Source: Oceaniferula marina (lineage in GTDB: Bacteria; Verrucomicrobiota; Verrucomicrobiia; Verrucomicrobiales; Akkermansiaceae). Taken from it: a stretch of DNA of 64,000 nucleotides. The DNA lies in contig NZ_JACBAZ010000008.1 in NCBI RefSeq assembly GCF_013391475.1, forward strand, positions 1-64,000, given 5' to 3'. The position numbers and the translations under genes are program-made. Within the stretch, counting starts at the first letter, position 1; each line of letters begins with the position of its first letter. Shown in pieces: positions 1 through 8,869 of this stretch. Under the pieces are notes generated by a model that was given only the letters and a program-made list of their open reading frames with translations, searched no databases and was not told the origin of the DNA.

Positions 1-445
1 AGACTGCACCTGACTTGTTTCCAATTCCTTTGTAGTGCTTTGCATTTTTGGGATGCAAGCGCACTTGCGTTGCATCCTGAAGAATGACCCGGGAGAACTT
101 CACAGGAATGAGCCCCTTATGCTTTGGCTTGTGGAGATCTGTTCCGACCAAAGCAAGGCACTCTTGCATGAATTTCAACCCTTGTGAGCTAAAGCGATAG
201 GCTAGCCCCTGCCTGGTCAGAGTCCTCACTTCGGTTGCTCCCAATGAAGTGGCTAGTTGGCTTAATGACCCCTTGCCTCCAGTCACTGCTTTAAGAAGAG
301 AAAGAAGAAATCCCGAGGCTGAAAACCCCTGAGTGCGACGCTTGATAAATCCTACCTGCTTCGCTAAACTTTCGATCTCATCCCGAGTGAGATTCAATGT
401 GGCGGCAGGCTGGGTCGAGTGACCTCGGTAGTTTTGAATAGGCAT
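1..445 (-). CDS. IS4-like transposase, N-terminal fragment cut by window edge
   Basis: An open frame runs on the minus strand from an ATG at 445 to the window edge (148 codons, no stop reached). The N-terminal part looks like the DNA-binding region of IS4-family transposases. The stretch VKFSRVILQDATQVRL, near residues 115-130, resembles the segment carrying the first catalytic Asp of the DDE triad (D124). The rest of the catalytic domain would lie left of the window. Whether the element is intact cannot be judged here. The AT-rich stretch 446-560 is probably its upstream/terminal region, but I could not define an inverted repeat. Family assignment is from motif recognition only. Confidence 0.7.
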   Translation of the reverse strand, partial: MPIQNYRGHSTQPAATLNLTRDEIESLAKQVGFIKRRTQGFSASGFLLSLLKAVTGGKGSLSQLATSLGATEVRTLTRQGLAYRFSSQGLKFMQECLALVGTDLHKPKHKGLIPVKFSRVILQDATQVRLHPKNAKHYKGIGNKSGAV

Positions 446-562
446 ACCAAGCGTGCCGCCACACCTGAGGAGTCAAGAGTTTTTATGATTTATTTTAAGC
501 TAATTGACTTATATTCAGCGGGTTAAGCCCTTATTTTGACGCCAATGACTACTTGGTATAAG

Positions 563-588
563 CTGGAATTCCCGCCGGCGAATTCCAG
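563..588 (-). terminator. Perfect 9-bp inverted repeat after ribE
   Basis: Arms CTGGAATTC (563-571) and GAATTCCAG (580-588) flank an 8-nt GC-rich loop. They lie 13 nt beyond the ribE stop codon on the minus strand. No run of T follows on that strand, so this is at best an atypical terminator. It could also mark the junction with the adjacent insertion sequence. Confidence 0.35.
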
Positions 589-600
589 AGTTTCAAGGTT

Positions 601-1194
601 TCAAAGGTTCCGGCATTCCAGAAGCTTCGCGACATGCTTGGCAATCACATCAGCCTCGAGGTTGACCCGCTGGCCCATTTCGGCGTCGTTCAATCTGGTT
701 TTTTCCATGGTATGCGGAATGATCCAGAACACCGCGCTATCCTCGGTCAGTTCCGCAATCGTCAGTGAAATGCCATCGATCGCCAGAGAGCCTTTGTCGA
801 TACACAACGGCATCATTGCCGCCGGCAATGCGATCTCGAGACGGTAATCTCCACCGTGCGGCGACAAATCGATAATCTCACCGGTATCATCCACGTGCCC
901 TTGGACAAAGTGGCCACCAAATCGGTCACCTGCCAGCATCGCCCGCTCCAGGTTCACCAAACGCCCCTCCGTTAGTTCTCCCAGCGAGGTCACATTCAGT
1001 GTCTGCTGCAAGACATCAAAACTGGCAGCATGTTGGTCGTGCCAAGTCACCGTCAGGCAGCAGCCGTTGACCGCGACAGACTCCCCATCTTGCAATTCAG
1101 AAGCAAACGGAATCTGCAAGGTGATTCGCGCCTGTTCATCGCGCGGTTCGATTGACAGAACCTTGCCGGTAGCCTCTACAAGTCCAGTGAACAT
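601..1194 (-). CDS. ribE: Riboflavin synthase alpha subunit
   Basis: Riboflavin synthase dismutates two 6,7-dimethyl-8-ribityllumazine molecules into riboflavin and a pyrimidine by-product, the last step of riboflavin synthesis in the cytoplasm. The 197-residue protein starts with the family signature MFTGLVEATG. It shows two lumazine-binding repeats: first half with VNLERAM and GGHFVQGHVD, second half with KGSLAIDGISLTI and VNLEADVIAKHV. Length is normal for the family. It starts 20 nt after the antiporter stop on the same strand, so the two are probably co-transcribed. No FMN riboswitch was seen upstream. Confidence 0.95.
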   Translation of the reverse strand: MFTGLVEATGKVLSIEPRDEQARITLQIPFASELQDGESVAVNGCCLTVTWHDQHAASFDVLQQTLNVTSLGELTEGRLVNLERAMLAGDRFGGHFVQGHVDDTGEIIDLSPHGGDYRLEIALPAAMMPLCIDKGSLAIDGISLTIAELTEDSAVFWIIPHTMEKTRLNDAEMGQRVNLEADVIAKHVAKLLECRNL

Positions 1195-1214
1195 GGTCAG
1201 ATTATAGTTACAAC

Positions 1215-2858
1215 TCAGTGAGATTCAGAGGCATCGGGCAAAGGCTGATTCAACTCCTCTTTCATTTGTTTAAGTGCCTTTTTATCTTCACCAAAGATAT
1301 CTTTGATACCCGGATCCGGGATACACATCATGTAAATTGAGACAATCACAGTCGGGATAAGAGCCCCCATCAACAGCTTGCCTGGTGAAACCCCGTCACC
1401 GAAGAACCGGCCAAGCAAGGCCTGACCAGCCGGGTTCGGAGCGTTGGCAATCACGGTCAGGCCTCCACCCGAAACAGCACCGGCAAGGACCGCATACTTC
1501 AAAGTAGGCCCCAAACCATCCACCTGGCTGGCGAGGAAGGTAATCGCGGCGTTATCGTTAAAGGACGTCAAAACCACCGAACCGACAAATAGCGGCCACT
1601 CACCTAAACCGCTCGTCAACAGTGGAGCGAGCCACCACCCCTGTAGGCCACCGTGGATCACAAGACCGGCAAGGAAAAAGCCAACCAGAATAGGACCACG
1701 CAGCATCACCTCAGTCTGGTGATGTTCCGTTGCCTGACGGAAGGCGAGGAAAAACAAAAAGCCTCCGATAAACATTGCCGGAGTGTGTGAGAAATACACG
1801 GTCCAAGCCATAAACCCAAGGTGGGAAATCGTGACCCAAAGCGGAACCGGATGGTTATTTTCCTGCAAGTCGCCCTTACCATCCTCGTTGTGGTCTTCAA
1901 GCTTCCCGCTCATGCTGTTGAGTTCTTTGCGGAAAAAGAAATAATACAGCAAGGTTGAGGTAATGATACCAATTATAGCCTTATCGCCATAATGCATCAT
2001 CATGTCCATTGAGCTCAGGTCCCACTTGGAAGCCACCATCAAGACCGGTGGAGCCGCAAAATTCGTCAACACACCACCAACCGAAACATTCACGAATAAC
2101 AAACCAATCGTAGCATAGGCAAACTTGGCGGTTGGCTTCAAACTGTAGAACTTTTTAGCGAGCAGCATCGCGGCAATGGTCATGGCACCAGGCTCGGTGA
2201 TGAAGGAGCCCAATATCGGAGCCACAATCATAATCGACAACCACCAGGCGGCCGGGGTCTCTTTTCCCCAACGCGCAAAAAAACCGAGACAAGCCTCAGC
2301 AAAGCGTAATACCGGGCGGGTCGAAGCCAGAGCCATGATCACCACCACAAACATCGGTTCGGTAAAATTCACCGTCTTGATATAATTCTCAGCCGAAGAA
2401 ACATCATAGAAAGAAGCAATCGCAGCAATCAAGGCAATCACCCAGATCCCGAAAATCGCCTCAATTTCGCCAAAGAAATGAAGAAACGTAGCCTTAAAAC
2501 TTACCAAATCACGGGCGGTCGTCTTCTTCCCTTCAGCTTCCCGCTTTCTGCGGACCCGGGCATCGTGGTCGTGCTGCACCTGATGCGCATACTTCGTCAG
2601 AGGAACAGCAAAAAAGGTGTGAATGATCGCACAGACGAAAATGATACTGGCCACCAAAAGGAACGGCTCCTGCTCGACCCTGTAACTCAACCGTTCCCCG
2701 ATTTCAGTCAAGCCCTTGGCCTTTTCTTCGGCTGCGAAGTTATCCATGCTGGTCTTAAACGCAGGCTGTTCTACTTCGTGACCTCCACCAGCGGCATAAA
2801 CTGCCGGACCGCAGAGTGCGAACATCATCAACAAAATCGATAAAAATGGTTTGCTCAT
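1215..2858 (-). CDS. Putative Na+/H+ antiporter (large polytopic membrane protein)
   Basis: A 547-residue integral membrane protein, probably a cation/proton antiporter. I placed the start at ATG 2858 (MSKPFLSIL). From there the N-terminus is a clean signal-like hydrophobic stretch ending near AVYA, and GGAAA lies just upstream. An in-frame start at 2897 would put 13 unlikely residues in front. About 11-12 hydrophobic segments follow, with a charged cytoplasmic-looking loop rich in K/R/H near residues 85-115. Charged or polar residues within membrane segments (ITEPGAM, SFNDNAAITF, NAPNPAG) are typical of ion-coupled transporters. The resemblance is to the putative Na+/H+ antiporter family seen in many marine bacteria. 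The ion is inferred, not shown. Confidence 0.75.
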   Translation of the reverse strand: MSKPFLSILLMMFALCGPAVYAAGGGHEVEQPAFKTSMDNFAAEEKAKGLTEIGERLSYRVEQEPFLLVASIIFVCAIIHTFFAVPLTKYAHQVQHDHDARVRRKREAEGKKTTARDLVSFKATFLHFFGEIEAIFGIWVIALIAAIASFYDVSSAENYIKTVNFTEPMFVVVIMALASTRPVLRFAEACLGFFARWGKETPAAWWLSIMIVAPILGSFITEPGAMTIAAMLLAKKFYSLKPTAKFAYATIGLLFVNVSVGGVLTNFAAPPVLMVASKWDLSSMDMMMHYGDKAIIGIITSTLLYYFFFRKELNSMSGKLEDHNEDGKGDLQENNHPVPLWVTISHLGFMAWTVYFSHTPAMFIGGFLFFLAFRQATEHHQTEVMLRGPILVGFFLAGLVIHGGLQGWWLAPLLTSGLGEWPLFVGSVVLTSFNDNAAITFLASQVDGLGPTLKYAVLAGAVSGGGLTVIANAPNPAGQALLGRFFGDGVSPGKLLMGALIPTVIVSIYMMCIPDPGIKDIFGEDKKALKQMKEELNQPLPDASESH

Positions 2859-2979
2859 AGGTTTCCAGATGTCTAGCACAGCCCCCCATAATGGCAACGA
2901 CGAAGTTCGACGCTGTCACAGTCAAAAATCAGTTTGCATCCTGCTTTATTTTGAAGAGGAAAACTCTTAGACTGGAAGC

Positions 2980-4203
2980 ATGAGGGCCATCCCCAACGCC
3001 ATGAAACGCCAGATCCGGCTCTGGCGACAGCGCGTTGCCAGGGAACTTACAGGAGAAAGCGTCAGTGGAATCAGCCCAAACAACCAAATCTCCCTGTATT
3101 TCGACGGAGATGAAGCCTACGAAGCGATGCTGCGCACCATCGCCACAGCCAAATACTCGATCCATCTGGAAATCTATATGTTTCTCTCGGATACGACGGG
3201 TTCCCGATTCGCCCATGCGCTGGCGGACAAAGCCAGACAAGGAGTCCCGGTCAGGGTCATCTACGATGCCATCGGGTCCTCCGCTGCCAGCGAGGCCCTA
3301 TGGTCGGCAATGCGAGAGGCAGGAGTCGAACTCATCGAGTACAGACCGGTCTGGTTCTGGAAAAAAGGGGCAGGCATCCTTGGACGAAACCACCGGAAAA
3401 ACCTGATTATCGACAGTCGTATCGCCTTCACCGGAGGTATGAACATCGGTGATGCATGGTCGGTCAAAGCCTCCGGAAACAAAGCCTGGCGCGACACCCA
3501 AATCAAAATCAAAGGTCCGGCGGCGCATGATATCAACGCCCTGTTCATCGACAGCTGGAACCACTGCTCCGAAACGCAAATCACCCCACCCCGTCCTCAA
3601 GATCTTACAAGCACCCCAAACAAAGCACACACAAACAACAAGCAGGAGACAAACGGCAGCCGCTGCATGGTGATCGGTAGTCGCGGACTGGGTAACCGCA
3701 AACACATTCGAAAACTCTACTCTGTCCACCTCGACCAAGCCAAACGCTCGGTCAGCATGACGGTCCCCTACTTTGTGCCCCCACGCCGACTCCGACACGC
3801 CATGTATCGGGCATGCCAGCGTGGCGTCAGCATCTCACTCCTCGTCCCCAGAGATTCAGATATCCGGGTGGTTGACTGGTTGCGGGAGGGCCTTTACCCC
3901 CGCCTTCTCAACCGGGGCATAAGCGTCAGGGAATATCTGGGCCCCACCCTGCATGCAAAAACCATGGTCTTGGATGACCACACGGCCATCATCGGATCCT
4001 CGAATTTCGATATTTTTTCAGTCCACATGAACCGGGAAACCGCCGTGGTCGTATTTGATGAAACCATCGCGGAAGCGATCAACCATCAGTGGAAACTCGA
4101 TCTCAAACAATCAGCCACGGTTCAAAGCAACTGGCAAGGCCTGCGGCCGTGGTGGCGCCTGGCAATCTCCAAAATCGGATGTTTCCTGATTCGCCGACTC
4201 TAA
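2980..4203 (+). CDS. Cardiolipin synthase-type phospholipase D family enzyme
   Basis: A 407-residue member of the phospholipase D superfamily, most like ClsB-type cardiolipin synthases, which transfer phosphatidyl groups between phosphatidylglycerol molecules. Two HKD motifs are visible: HRKNLIIDSRIAFTGG around residue 133-150 and LHAKTMVLDDHTAIIGSSN around residue 324-342. Both His and Lys are intact, as needed for a catalytic pseudo-dimer. No strong N-terminal transmembrane pair is seen, unlike ClsA, so it is probably a peripheral membrane protein. pgsA, which makes the phosphatidylglycerol precursor, lies about 4 kb away but not in the same operon. Another PLD-type activity cannot be excluded. 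Confidence 0.85.
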   Translation: MRAIPNAMKRQIRLWRQRVARELTGESVSGISPNNQISLYFDGDEAYEAMLRTIATAKYSIHLEIYMFLSDTTGSRFAHALADKARQGVPVRVIYDAIGSSAASEALWSAMREAGVELIEYRPVWFWKKGAGILGRNHRKNLIIDSRIAFTGGMNIGDAWSVKASGNKAWRDTQIKIKGPAAHDINALFIDSWNHCSETQITPPRPQDLTSTPNKAHTNNKQETNGSRCMVIGSRGLGNRKHIRKLYSVHLDQAKRSVSMTVPYFVPPRRLRHAMYRACQRGVSISLLVPRDSDIRVVDWLREGLYPRLLNRGISVREYLGPTLHAKTMVLDDHTAIIGSSNFDIFSVHMNRETAVVVFDETIAEAINHQWKLDLKQSATVQSNWQGLRPWWRLAISKIGCFLIRRL

Positions 4204-4288
4204 CATCATCAAACAAACGCAGAACAAATATCCGGTCTACCGACAGGGTGACGGCTCTTCTCCCACCCAGTCGTTGGCTACCTCGTCT

Positions 4289-5221
4289 TCACCATGATCT
4301 CGAACTGATTTTCGGCTGCACAAGGTTCTTCATCCCCGCCCGCTTCTTATCCTTGAAATACCCGATCTCCTCAGGAGAGTCGTCAAGCCAGCGAGATTCC
4401 CGCCCTTCGATCTTCACGGCCATCTTGGAAAAATCAATCGTCAGCGTTGCAAACAAGGGGTCACGGTAAGTTAGAAGTCGACGTTTTCCCCCGACCCAAT
4501 AATAAGAAGCCGAATTTAAGTGAACATAGTGCACCCCACGAATTTCGAGGTGAGCATCAAGGTGTGAGTGACCGTTCACTGCCAGCAAGACTTTTTCCTG
4601 ATGCTCTGATAGTATGGTCTGCAAATCTTCCGCATTATCAATACTGCCGTGTCCTGCAAGCGCTTGATGACTGAACACCACCACGGGAACGTCCGCTACC
4701 TTCAGTTCGTGTTCGAGCCATTTCTGTTGATCAGGCCCAATGTAACAATGGTATCCACCATGACTGGAATAAGTCGGAGACCCCCTGTCATTGCCATCCA
4801 GCACAATCACTTTCACCCCCTGCACCTCCATGGCATAATAGCGACCAGGCATCCCCCAGGCCTTGACGGCATCCTGGCGTTTCAATCCATGGTCGAGATC
4901 ATGGTTTCCAATAACATGAATCACCTTTTCATGTGCTGCATTCAAGGTATCAGCGCTAGCTTGGTGTTTGGCATTGGGATAAGCAAAATCACCCAATTGA
5001 ACCAAGGCATCGGGGTTCACCTGTTTCATCGCAGCCAAAAAAGAAGCCAAGCGTTGTTCCGCTCCTTCAATGAAACCGATATGCACATCGGCAATCAAAC
5101 CAAAACATAAGGGCTTCGTCGGCACACGAAGCTTGGCGGCCATCGTGGGTGATACGCTCCATGCCAGCGCCGCACCGGCCATGGTGTGAAGTGATTTCCT
5201 CCGGGTCATCATGCGTGACAT
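4289..5221 (-). CDS. Exported calcineurin-like metallophosphoesterase
   Basis: A 310-residue phosphoesterase with the full two-metal motif series of the family: ADVHIG (DxH), LGDFAY (GD), GNHDLDH (GNHD), VVFSHQAL and NGHSHLD (GHxH). The N-terminus (TRRKSLHTMAGAALAW...SPTMA) looks like a Tat-type signal: twin Arg, a hydrophobic core and a short A-x-A-like end, so export to the periplasm is likely. Fold and metal site resemble Icc/CpdA-like enzymes. The substrate cannot be read from sequence. It is convergent with the phospholipase D gene, with 85 nt between stops. ATGs at 5221, 5212 and 5209 are all possible starts. Confidence 0.85.
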   Translation of the reverse strand: MSRMMTRRKSLHTMAGAALAWSVSPTMAAKLRVPTKPLCFGLIADVHIGFIEGAEQRLASFLAAMKQVNPDALVQLGDFAYPNAKHQASADTLNAAHEKVIHVIGNHDLDHGLKRQDAVKAWGMPGRYYAMEVQGVKVIVLDGNDRGSPTYSSHGGYHCYIGPDQQKWLEHELKVADVPVVVFSHQALAGHGSIDNAEDLQTILSEHQEKVLLAVNGHSHLDAHLEIRGVHYVHLNSASYYWVGGKRRLLTYRDPLFATLTIDFSKMAVKIEGRESRWLDDSPEEIGYFKDKKRAGMKNLVQPKISSRSW

Positions 5222-5357
5222 ACGCTGACAACACCAAGTTCCTTACTTGGAAGTTTTCAGACACCGCGTATTCCCGCAAAACGCACCCCGGAGAACAGAG
5301 GAGCACCTTCCTATTTTGTTAGTAAACAACTCGACATACCGACAGAAGGTTCATCCA

Positions 5358-5777
5358 TCACGCCTGTATCTCTTCGCCTCCGACATGGAATCCGATTTTA
5401 CGTGCTGGCTTTTCCTCTTCAATCTTTCGGGTATAACAAAGGATCTGAAAACTCGACTGATGACTGATCAACATACAAGGAGTCCCGTTCAGACTCCCCT
5501 CCACCACCACGCTTGAATGGCCATCCTCTCCCAGAGTATGCACCAGCACAGCATCACCGTTAGACATCAGGGCGAAGATCACGGGCTCCTCATCCTCTGG
5601 TAGCCCCTCCCTCCATTTTGCCACCCGGTGCGCCAAACGTCGGATGAATTCACCTGACGACTCAAAACGATGCTTATGCTCCTCCGGCATAATCGAAAGA
5701 ATTTCATGCACATTCGGAAGCCCGCTCGCCCCGGGCAAGGTCAAATACGGGCGACGCAATGATTGATCTTCAGCCAT
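5358..5777 (-). CDS. Hypothetical small soluble protein
   Basis: A 139-residue protein with no motif I recognise. It has no signal peptide or membrane segment. It contains a charged middle (EEHKHRFESSGEFIRRLAHRVAKW) and a beta-rich second half that alternates hydrophobic residues, ending in a short polar tail. It lies alone between the phosphoesterase and the PEP-CTERM gene, all on the minus strand. Composition matches the neighbours, so I believe the gene is real, but its function is unknown. Confidence 0.6.
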   Translation of the reverse strand: MAEDQSLRRPYLTLPGASGLPNVHEILSIMPEEHKHRFESSGEFIRRLAHRVAKWREGLPEDEEPVIFALMSNGDAVLVHTLGEDGHSSVVVEGSLNGTPCMLISHQSSFQILCYTRKIEEEKPARKIGFHVGGEEIQA

Positions 5778-5899
5778 GCACTACTTCTATCGCATCACTG
5801 AAAAAAGCACGACTGCATTTTTAGAAAAAACACACAACAAAACGAATTCCAACACGTTCAACCACAGCTTGTGTCAGGATAAATAGCCCCCGAAAAAGC

Positions 5900-6604
5900 C
5901 TAACGCCGACGGAGCATCAACACAGCGAAAGCGCCCACCCCCAACAAGGCCGTCGAACTTGGTTCAGGAATAACGGTAATCGTGATTGTTGAAGGCCCGT
6001 TATATCTCGTATTATTCCGAATATAGAGACTATCTGCCGAAGTGACCGAATTGGACACACTGCGATCATCAATCACGATGGTATTTCCTCCATTCGGATC
6101 TAGGATGAGATCCGCGGTCCCCGCAACCAAATCAAGGTCCAAACGTACCGTTTTGATACTATCGGAGGAATACGAGTTACCAGATTCATAGTGGCGGGTC
6201 GATCCATCCAGGATGAAATACTTATCATTATTATTAAAATCCGCCCCAAATCCCACTGGCGTGCTTGAGCCCTGGCTCAAGCCCAACTGGAAAAATCCAG
6301 CCCCCATACGCCCAGTCACTTCAAAACGAACAAAGGTAGATCCTGCTGGAATATGGAACGAAAATTGAGCATCGTTAGGGCGAGTGATGGTATTGTCTCC
6401 ATCATTCGTATTGCGAGAGTAGAGGTCACCACTGAACGAACCTGTTTGCCATCCAGCCAAATCACCCCCTATCCATCCATCGGAAGAAAGTAAAGTCCCT
6501 GCACTTCCAACGTTGGCTTCCATATCATACGTATAAATCGAAGCTGCAGAAATGGTGTGCAGCATACCTGCTGTCGCGAGGCCTATAAGAGATAATCGTT
6601 TCAT
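5900..6604 (-). CDS. PEP-CTERM sorting domain surface/exported protein
   Basis: A 234-residue secreted protein with an N-terminal signal peptide (MKRLSLIGLATAGMLHTISA) and a C-terminal PEP-CTERM tripartite anchor. The anchor comprises the VIPEP motif, a hydrophobic segment (TALLGVGAFAVLML) and terminal RRR. PEP-CTERM proteins are handled by exosortase/EpsH-type transpeptidases and are linked to exopolysaccharide or the cell surface. The middle is a Gly/Asn/Ser-rich beta-sandwich-like domain, perhaps binding carbohydrate. I chose ATG 6604 because the in-frame start at 6652 adds 16 residues ahead of an otherwise complete signal peptide. No exosortase is in the window. Confidence 0.85.
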   Translation of the reverse strand: MKRLSLIGLATAGMLHTISAASIYTYDMEANVGSAGTLLSSDGWIGGDLAGWQTGSFSGDLYSRNTNDGDNTITRPNDAQFSFHIPAGSTFVRFEVTGRMGAGFFQLGLSQGSSTPVGFGADFNNNDKYFILDGSTRHYESGNSYSSDSIKTVRLDLDLVAGTADLILDPNGGNTIVIDDRSVSNSVTSADSLYIRNNTRYNGPSTITITVIPEPSSTALLGVGAFAVLMLRRR

Positions 6605-6900
6605 TGTATAGATGATCATTGGGGTGGGCAAAAGAGAACTCAATCCACGCACATCTCAGATTTAATGCGCATGATAAAAATTCATTGGTTATTGATCCCA
6701 AAACCCCATGATAAATCAAACAAGATCCATAGAAAACAAGTCGCCGTTCCATATACGAACAACTTTACCTTTCTCGAGAACTGATCAATCTGTATCTGAC
6801 CGCAGCAACGCTACTCTATACGACTTGGCAAAACAGACGAAGCGGTTGGATGCTTGGATGGGGTATTCGCAAATGCACTGCGTGATCTGATTGAATACCG

Positions 6901-6936
6901 AAAAAAACGCCATGCCCGAATCCCGGACATGGCGTT
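6901..6936 (-). terminator. Rho-independent terminator after nagA
   Basis: On the minus strand a 14-bp stem with one mismatch (arms 6904-6917 and 6923-6936) is followed by a T run (plus-strand A run at 6901-6907). It lies about 20 nt beyond the nagA stop codon. Confidence 0.9.
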
Positions 6937-6958
6937 TGCAGAAAATGAAAGATTGGCT

Positions 6959-8098
6959 CTACTTAACCTCGCCGTCAACGAGTGTCTTCCAGACGCCAAA
7001 ATCCTTATCGAGGATAACGATATCGGCGCAGAACCCAGGTTCAAGTTTGCCCACACCGTCGATGCCAAGCGACTGGGCCTGATTCCAGGATGTGGCTTTC
7101 ACCAACTGGTGCAATGGGATATCGGTCAACTCGACAATGTTGGCAAGGCCTTCGTTGTAGAGCAAAATACTGCCGGCCAAAGCACCTCCGTCCTTGAGTC
7201 GGGCTTGTTTGTCTTTAACCACCACATCGAGACCTCCCAGATCGACGATACCTTCATCTATCCATGATCCTCGCATGGAGTCTGTGATCATGACCAATTG
7301 CTCGATCGGTTTAACCGTAAAGACCAATTTCAGAAAATCCGGGCAGAGGTGAATGCCGTCGCAGATCAGCTCAATCTTCAGATCTTGATCGAGCAAACCG
7401 GTTCCCACCACCCCGATTTCCCGGTGGTGCAGACCCGTCATGGCATTGCCAAAATGGGTCAGGTGGGTCAGGCCGGCTTCCTTGGCCGCCATGATCTCAG
7501 CGCTGGTTGAAGAGGTGTGCGCAGCAGATGAACTGATACCGATTTCCTTCGCCTGGCGAATACAATCGCAAGCACCTTCCACATCGGGAGCGATAGAGAA
7601 GACCGTGACCGGACAGATATCGTGAATGCGCTTCAGCTCCTCGAAGTTAGGTTTACGCACAAACTGTGGGTTCTGCGCTCCAGCATTCGCCTTGTTAATA
7701 AACGGCCCCTCGACGTGTAAGCCGGGAACCTTGGCAAACTCCTGGTTTTCCATGTACTGGGCGCATGTGCCTGCAATTTCCTCGAGCAGATCCTGAGGTT
7801 GGGTGAGTGTGGTAGGCAACAAGGTGGTGACACCCTCTTGAAGCTTTTTCATCGCCATGTGGCGCACCGCATCCAAATCGTTATCACAGACATCGGCACG
7901 ATCCGCACCATGCGAGTGAATATCAATAAAGCCGGGCATCACATAACGCCCACCGGCATCAATGACCTCATCGGCAGCGGGAAGCTCTGCTCCATCGTCA
8001 TAAATGGCGGTAATTTTACCGGCTTCAAACTCCACGGCTCCTCCCTGGATTTCTACATCCGGGGAAACAACATGCGCATTTGTAATCAACGTTTTCAT
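6959..8098 (-). CDS. nagA: N-acetylglucosamine-6-phosphate deacetylase
   Basis: This cytoplasmic amidohydrolase removes acetate from N-acetylglucosamine-6-phosphate, feeding amino sugars from peptidoglycan recycling or chitin/mucin breakdown into glycolysis. The 379-residue protein has the metal-binding GFIDIHSHG at about residue 55-63, HVEGPFINKANAGAQNP (catalytic HxEGPF motif), SSAAHTSS and HLTHFGNAMTGLHHRE. It also has the C-terminal catalytic ITDSM and the final strand ADIVILD. It is monocistronic with its own terminator. No nagB lies nearby. Confidence 0.95.
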   Translation of the reverse strand: MKTLITNAHVVSPDVEIQGGAVEFEAGKITAIYDDGAELPAADEVIDAGGRYVMPGFIDIHSHGADRADVCDNDLDAVRHMAMKKLQEGVTTLLPTTLTQPQDLLEEIAGTCAQYMENQEFAKVPGLHVEGPFINKANAGAQNPQFVRKPNFEELKRIHDICPVTVFSIAPDVEGACDCIRQAKEIGISSSAAHTSSTSAEIMAAKEAGLTHLTHFGNAMTGLHHREIGVVGTGLLDQDLKIELICDGIHLCPDFLKLVFTVKPIEQLVMITDSMRGSWIDEGIVDLGGLDVVVKDKQARLKDGGALAGSILLYNEGLANIVELTDIPLHQLVKATSWNQAQSLGIDGVGKLEPGFCADIVILDKDFGVWKTLVDGEVK

Positions 8099-8128
8099 AG
8101 TATGTGATAATTATGATTTCCTAGGTTT

Positions 8129-8719
8129 TTATTCATCCCGATCCAGAATCATGTCCCGGGATTGCCAAAAATACGAATATCCTGACACGACAGTTAAAAC
8201 AACCGAGGCCCAGAGGGAAACAGGAAGCAGCCAATGCTCAGGCTTTGATAAATACTGCAACAAAGCGACGAGGGGAGCATCACTTCCCACATCTAAAAAG
8301 GTCAGGTGGGTCAAGGCCGTAATGATAAAGGTCAGCTGAAAAGTGGTTTTCCATTTCCCCAATTTATCCGCAGCGAGCACCGTGCCCTTTTCCACCGCAA
8401 TCTGTCGAATCCCGGTCACCATAAACTCCCGGCAAATGATCAAAGCCGTCACCCACACCGGGCAGAGGCCCTTCGCAGATAGATACACGTAACCAGAACA
8501 GACCAGAATCTTATCCGCCAAAGGGTCGAGCAACTTACCGAGTGAAGTCACCAGATTCATCTTCCTCGCCAGATAACCGTCCAACCAGTCGGAGATCGCC
8601 CCTAGCACAAAGGCCACCAAGGCAATGGAATACCCGAGCGTCCCTTCAGCCGATGCCGCAGCACAAAACACAGCCGTCAGAATCAGACGAAAAAGGGTGA
8701 TAAGATTCGGTAAATTCAT
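8129..8719 (-). CDS. pgsA: CDP-diacylglycerol-glycerol-3-phosphate 3-phosphatidyltransferase
   Basis: It forms phosphatidylglycerol phosphate from CDP-diacylglycerol and glycerol-3-phosphate, the committed step to phosphatidylglycerol and cardiolipin. The 196-residue membrane protein has the CDP-alcohol phosphatidyltransferase signature D-G-x2-A-R-x8-G-x3-D-x3-D, seen as DWLDGYLARKMNLVTSLG followed by KLLDPLAD. About five hydrophobic segments are visible. ATG 8719 (MNLPNLITLFR) was preferred over the TTG two codons upstream because family members begin this way. It ends 30 nt upstream of the nagA start and may be co-transcribed with it. Confidence 0.95.
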   Translation of the reverse strand: MNLPNLITLFRLILTAVFCAAASAEGTLGYSIALVAFVLGAISDWLDGYLARKMNLVTSLGKLLDPLADKILVCSGYVYLSAKGLCPVWVTALIICREFMVTGIRQIAVEKGTVLAADKLGKWKTTFQLTFIITALTHLTFLDVGSDAPLVALLQYLSKPEHWLLPVSLWASVVLTVVSGYSYFWQSRDMILDRDE

Positions 8720-8869
8720 GAACAACTCAATTTGTAACGGGTTTTAGCCATCCGACAAGCCTCGATCCTCCGCCGGGGAAAGCATGAGCAGAACCTCCAG
8801 TCTGACGCAAGTTCGTATTGCTTCCCCGCCGCAGCCGTGGATAATACCGCTTCAACCACAATTCTTGAT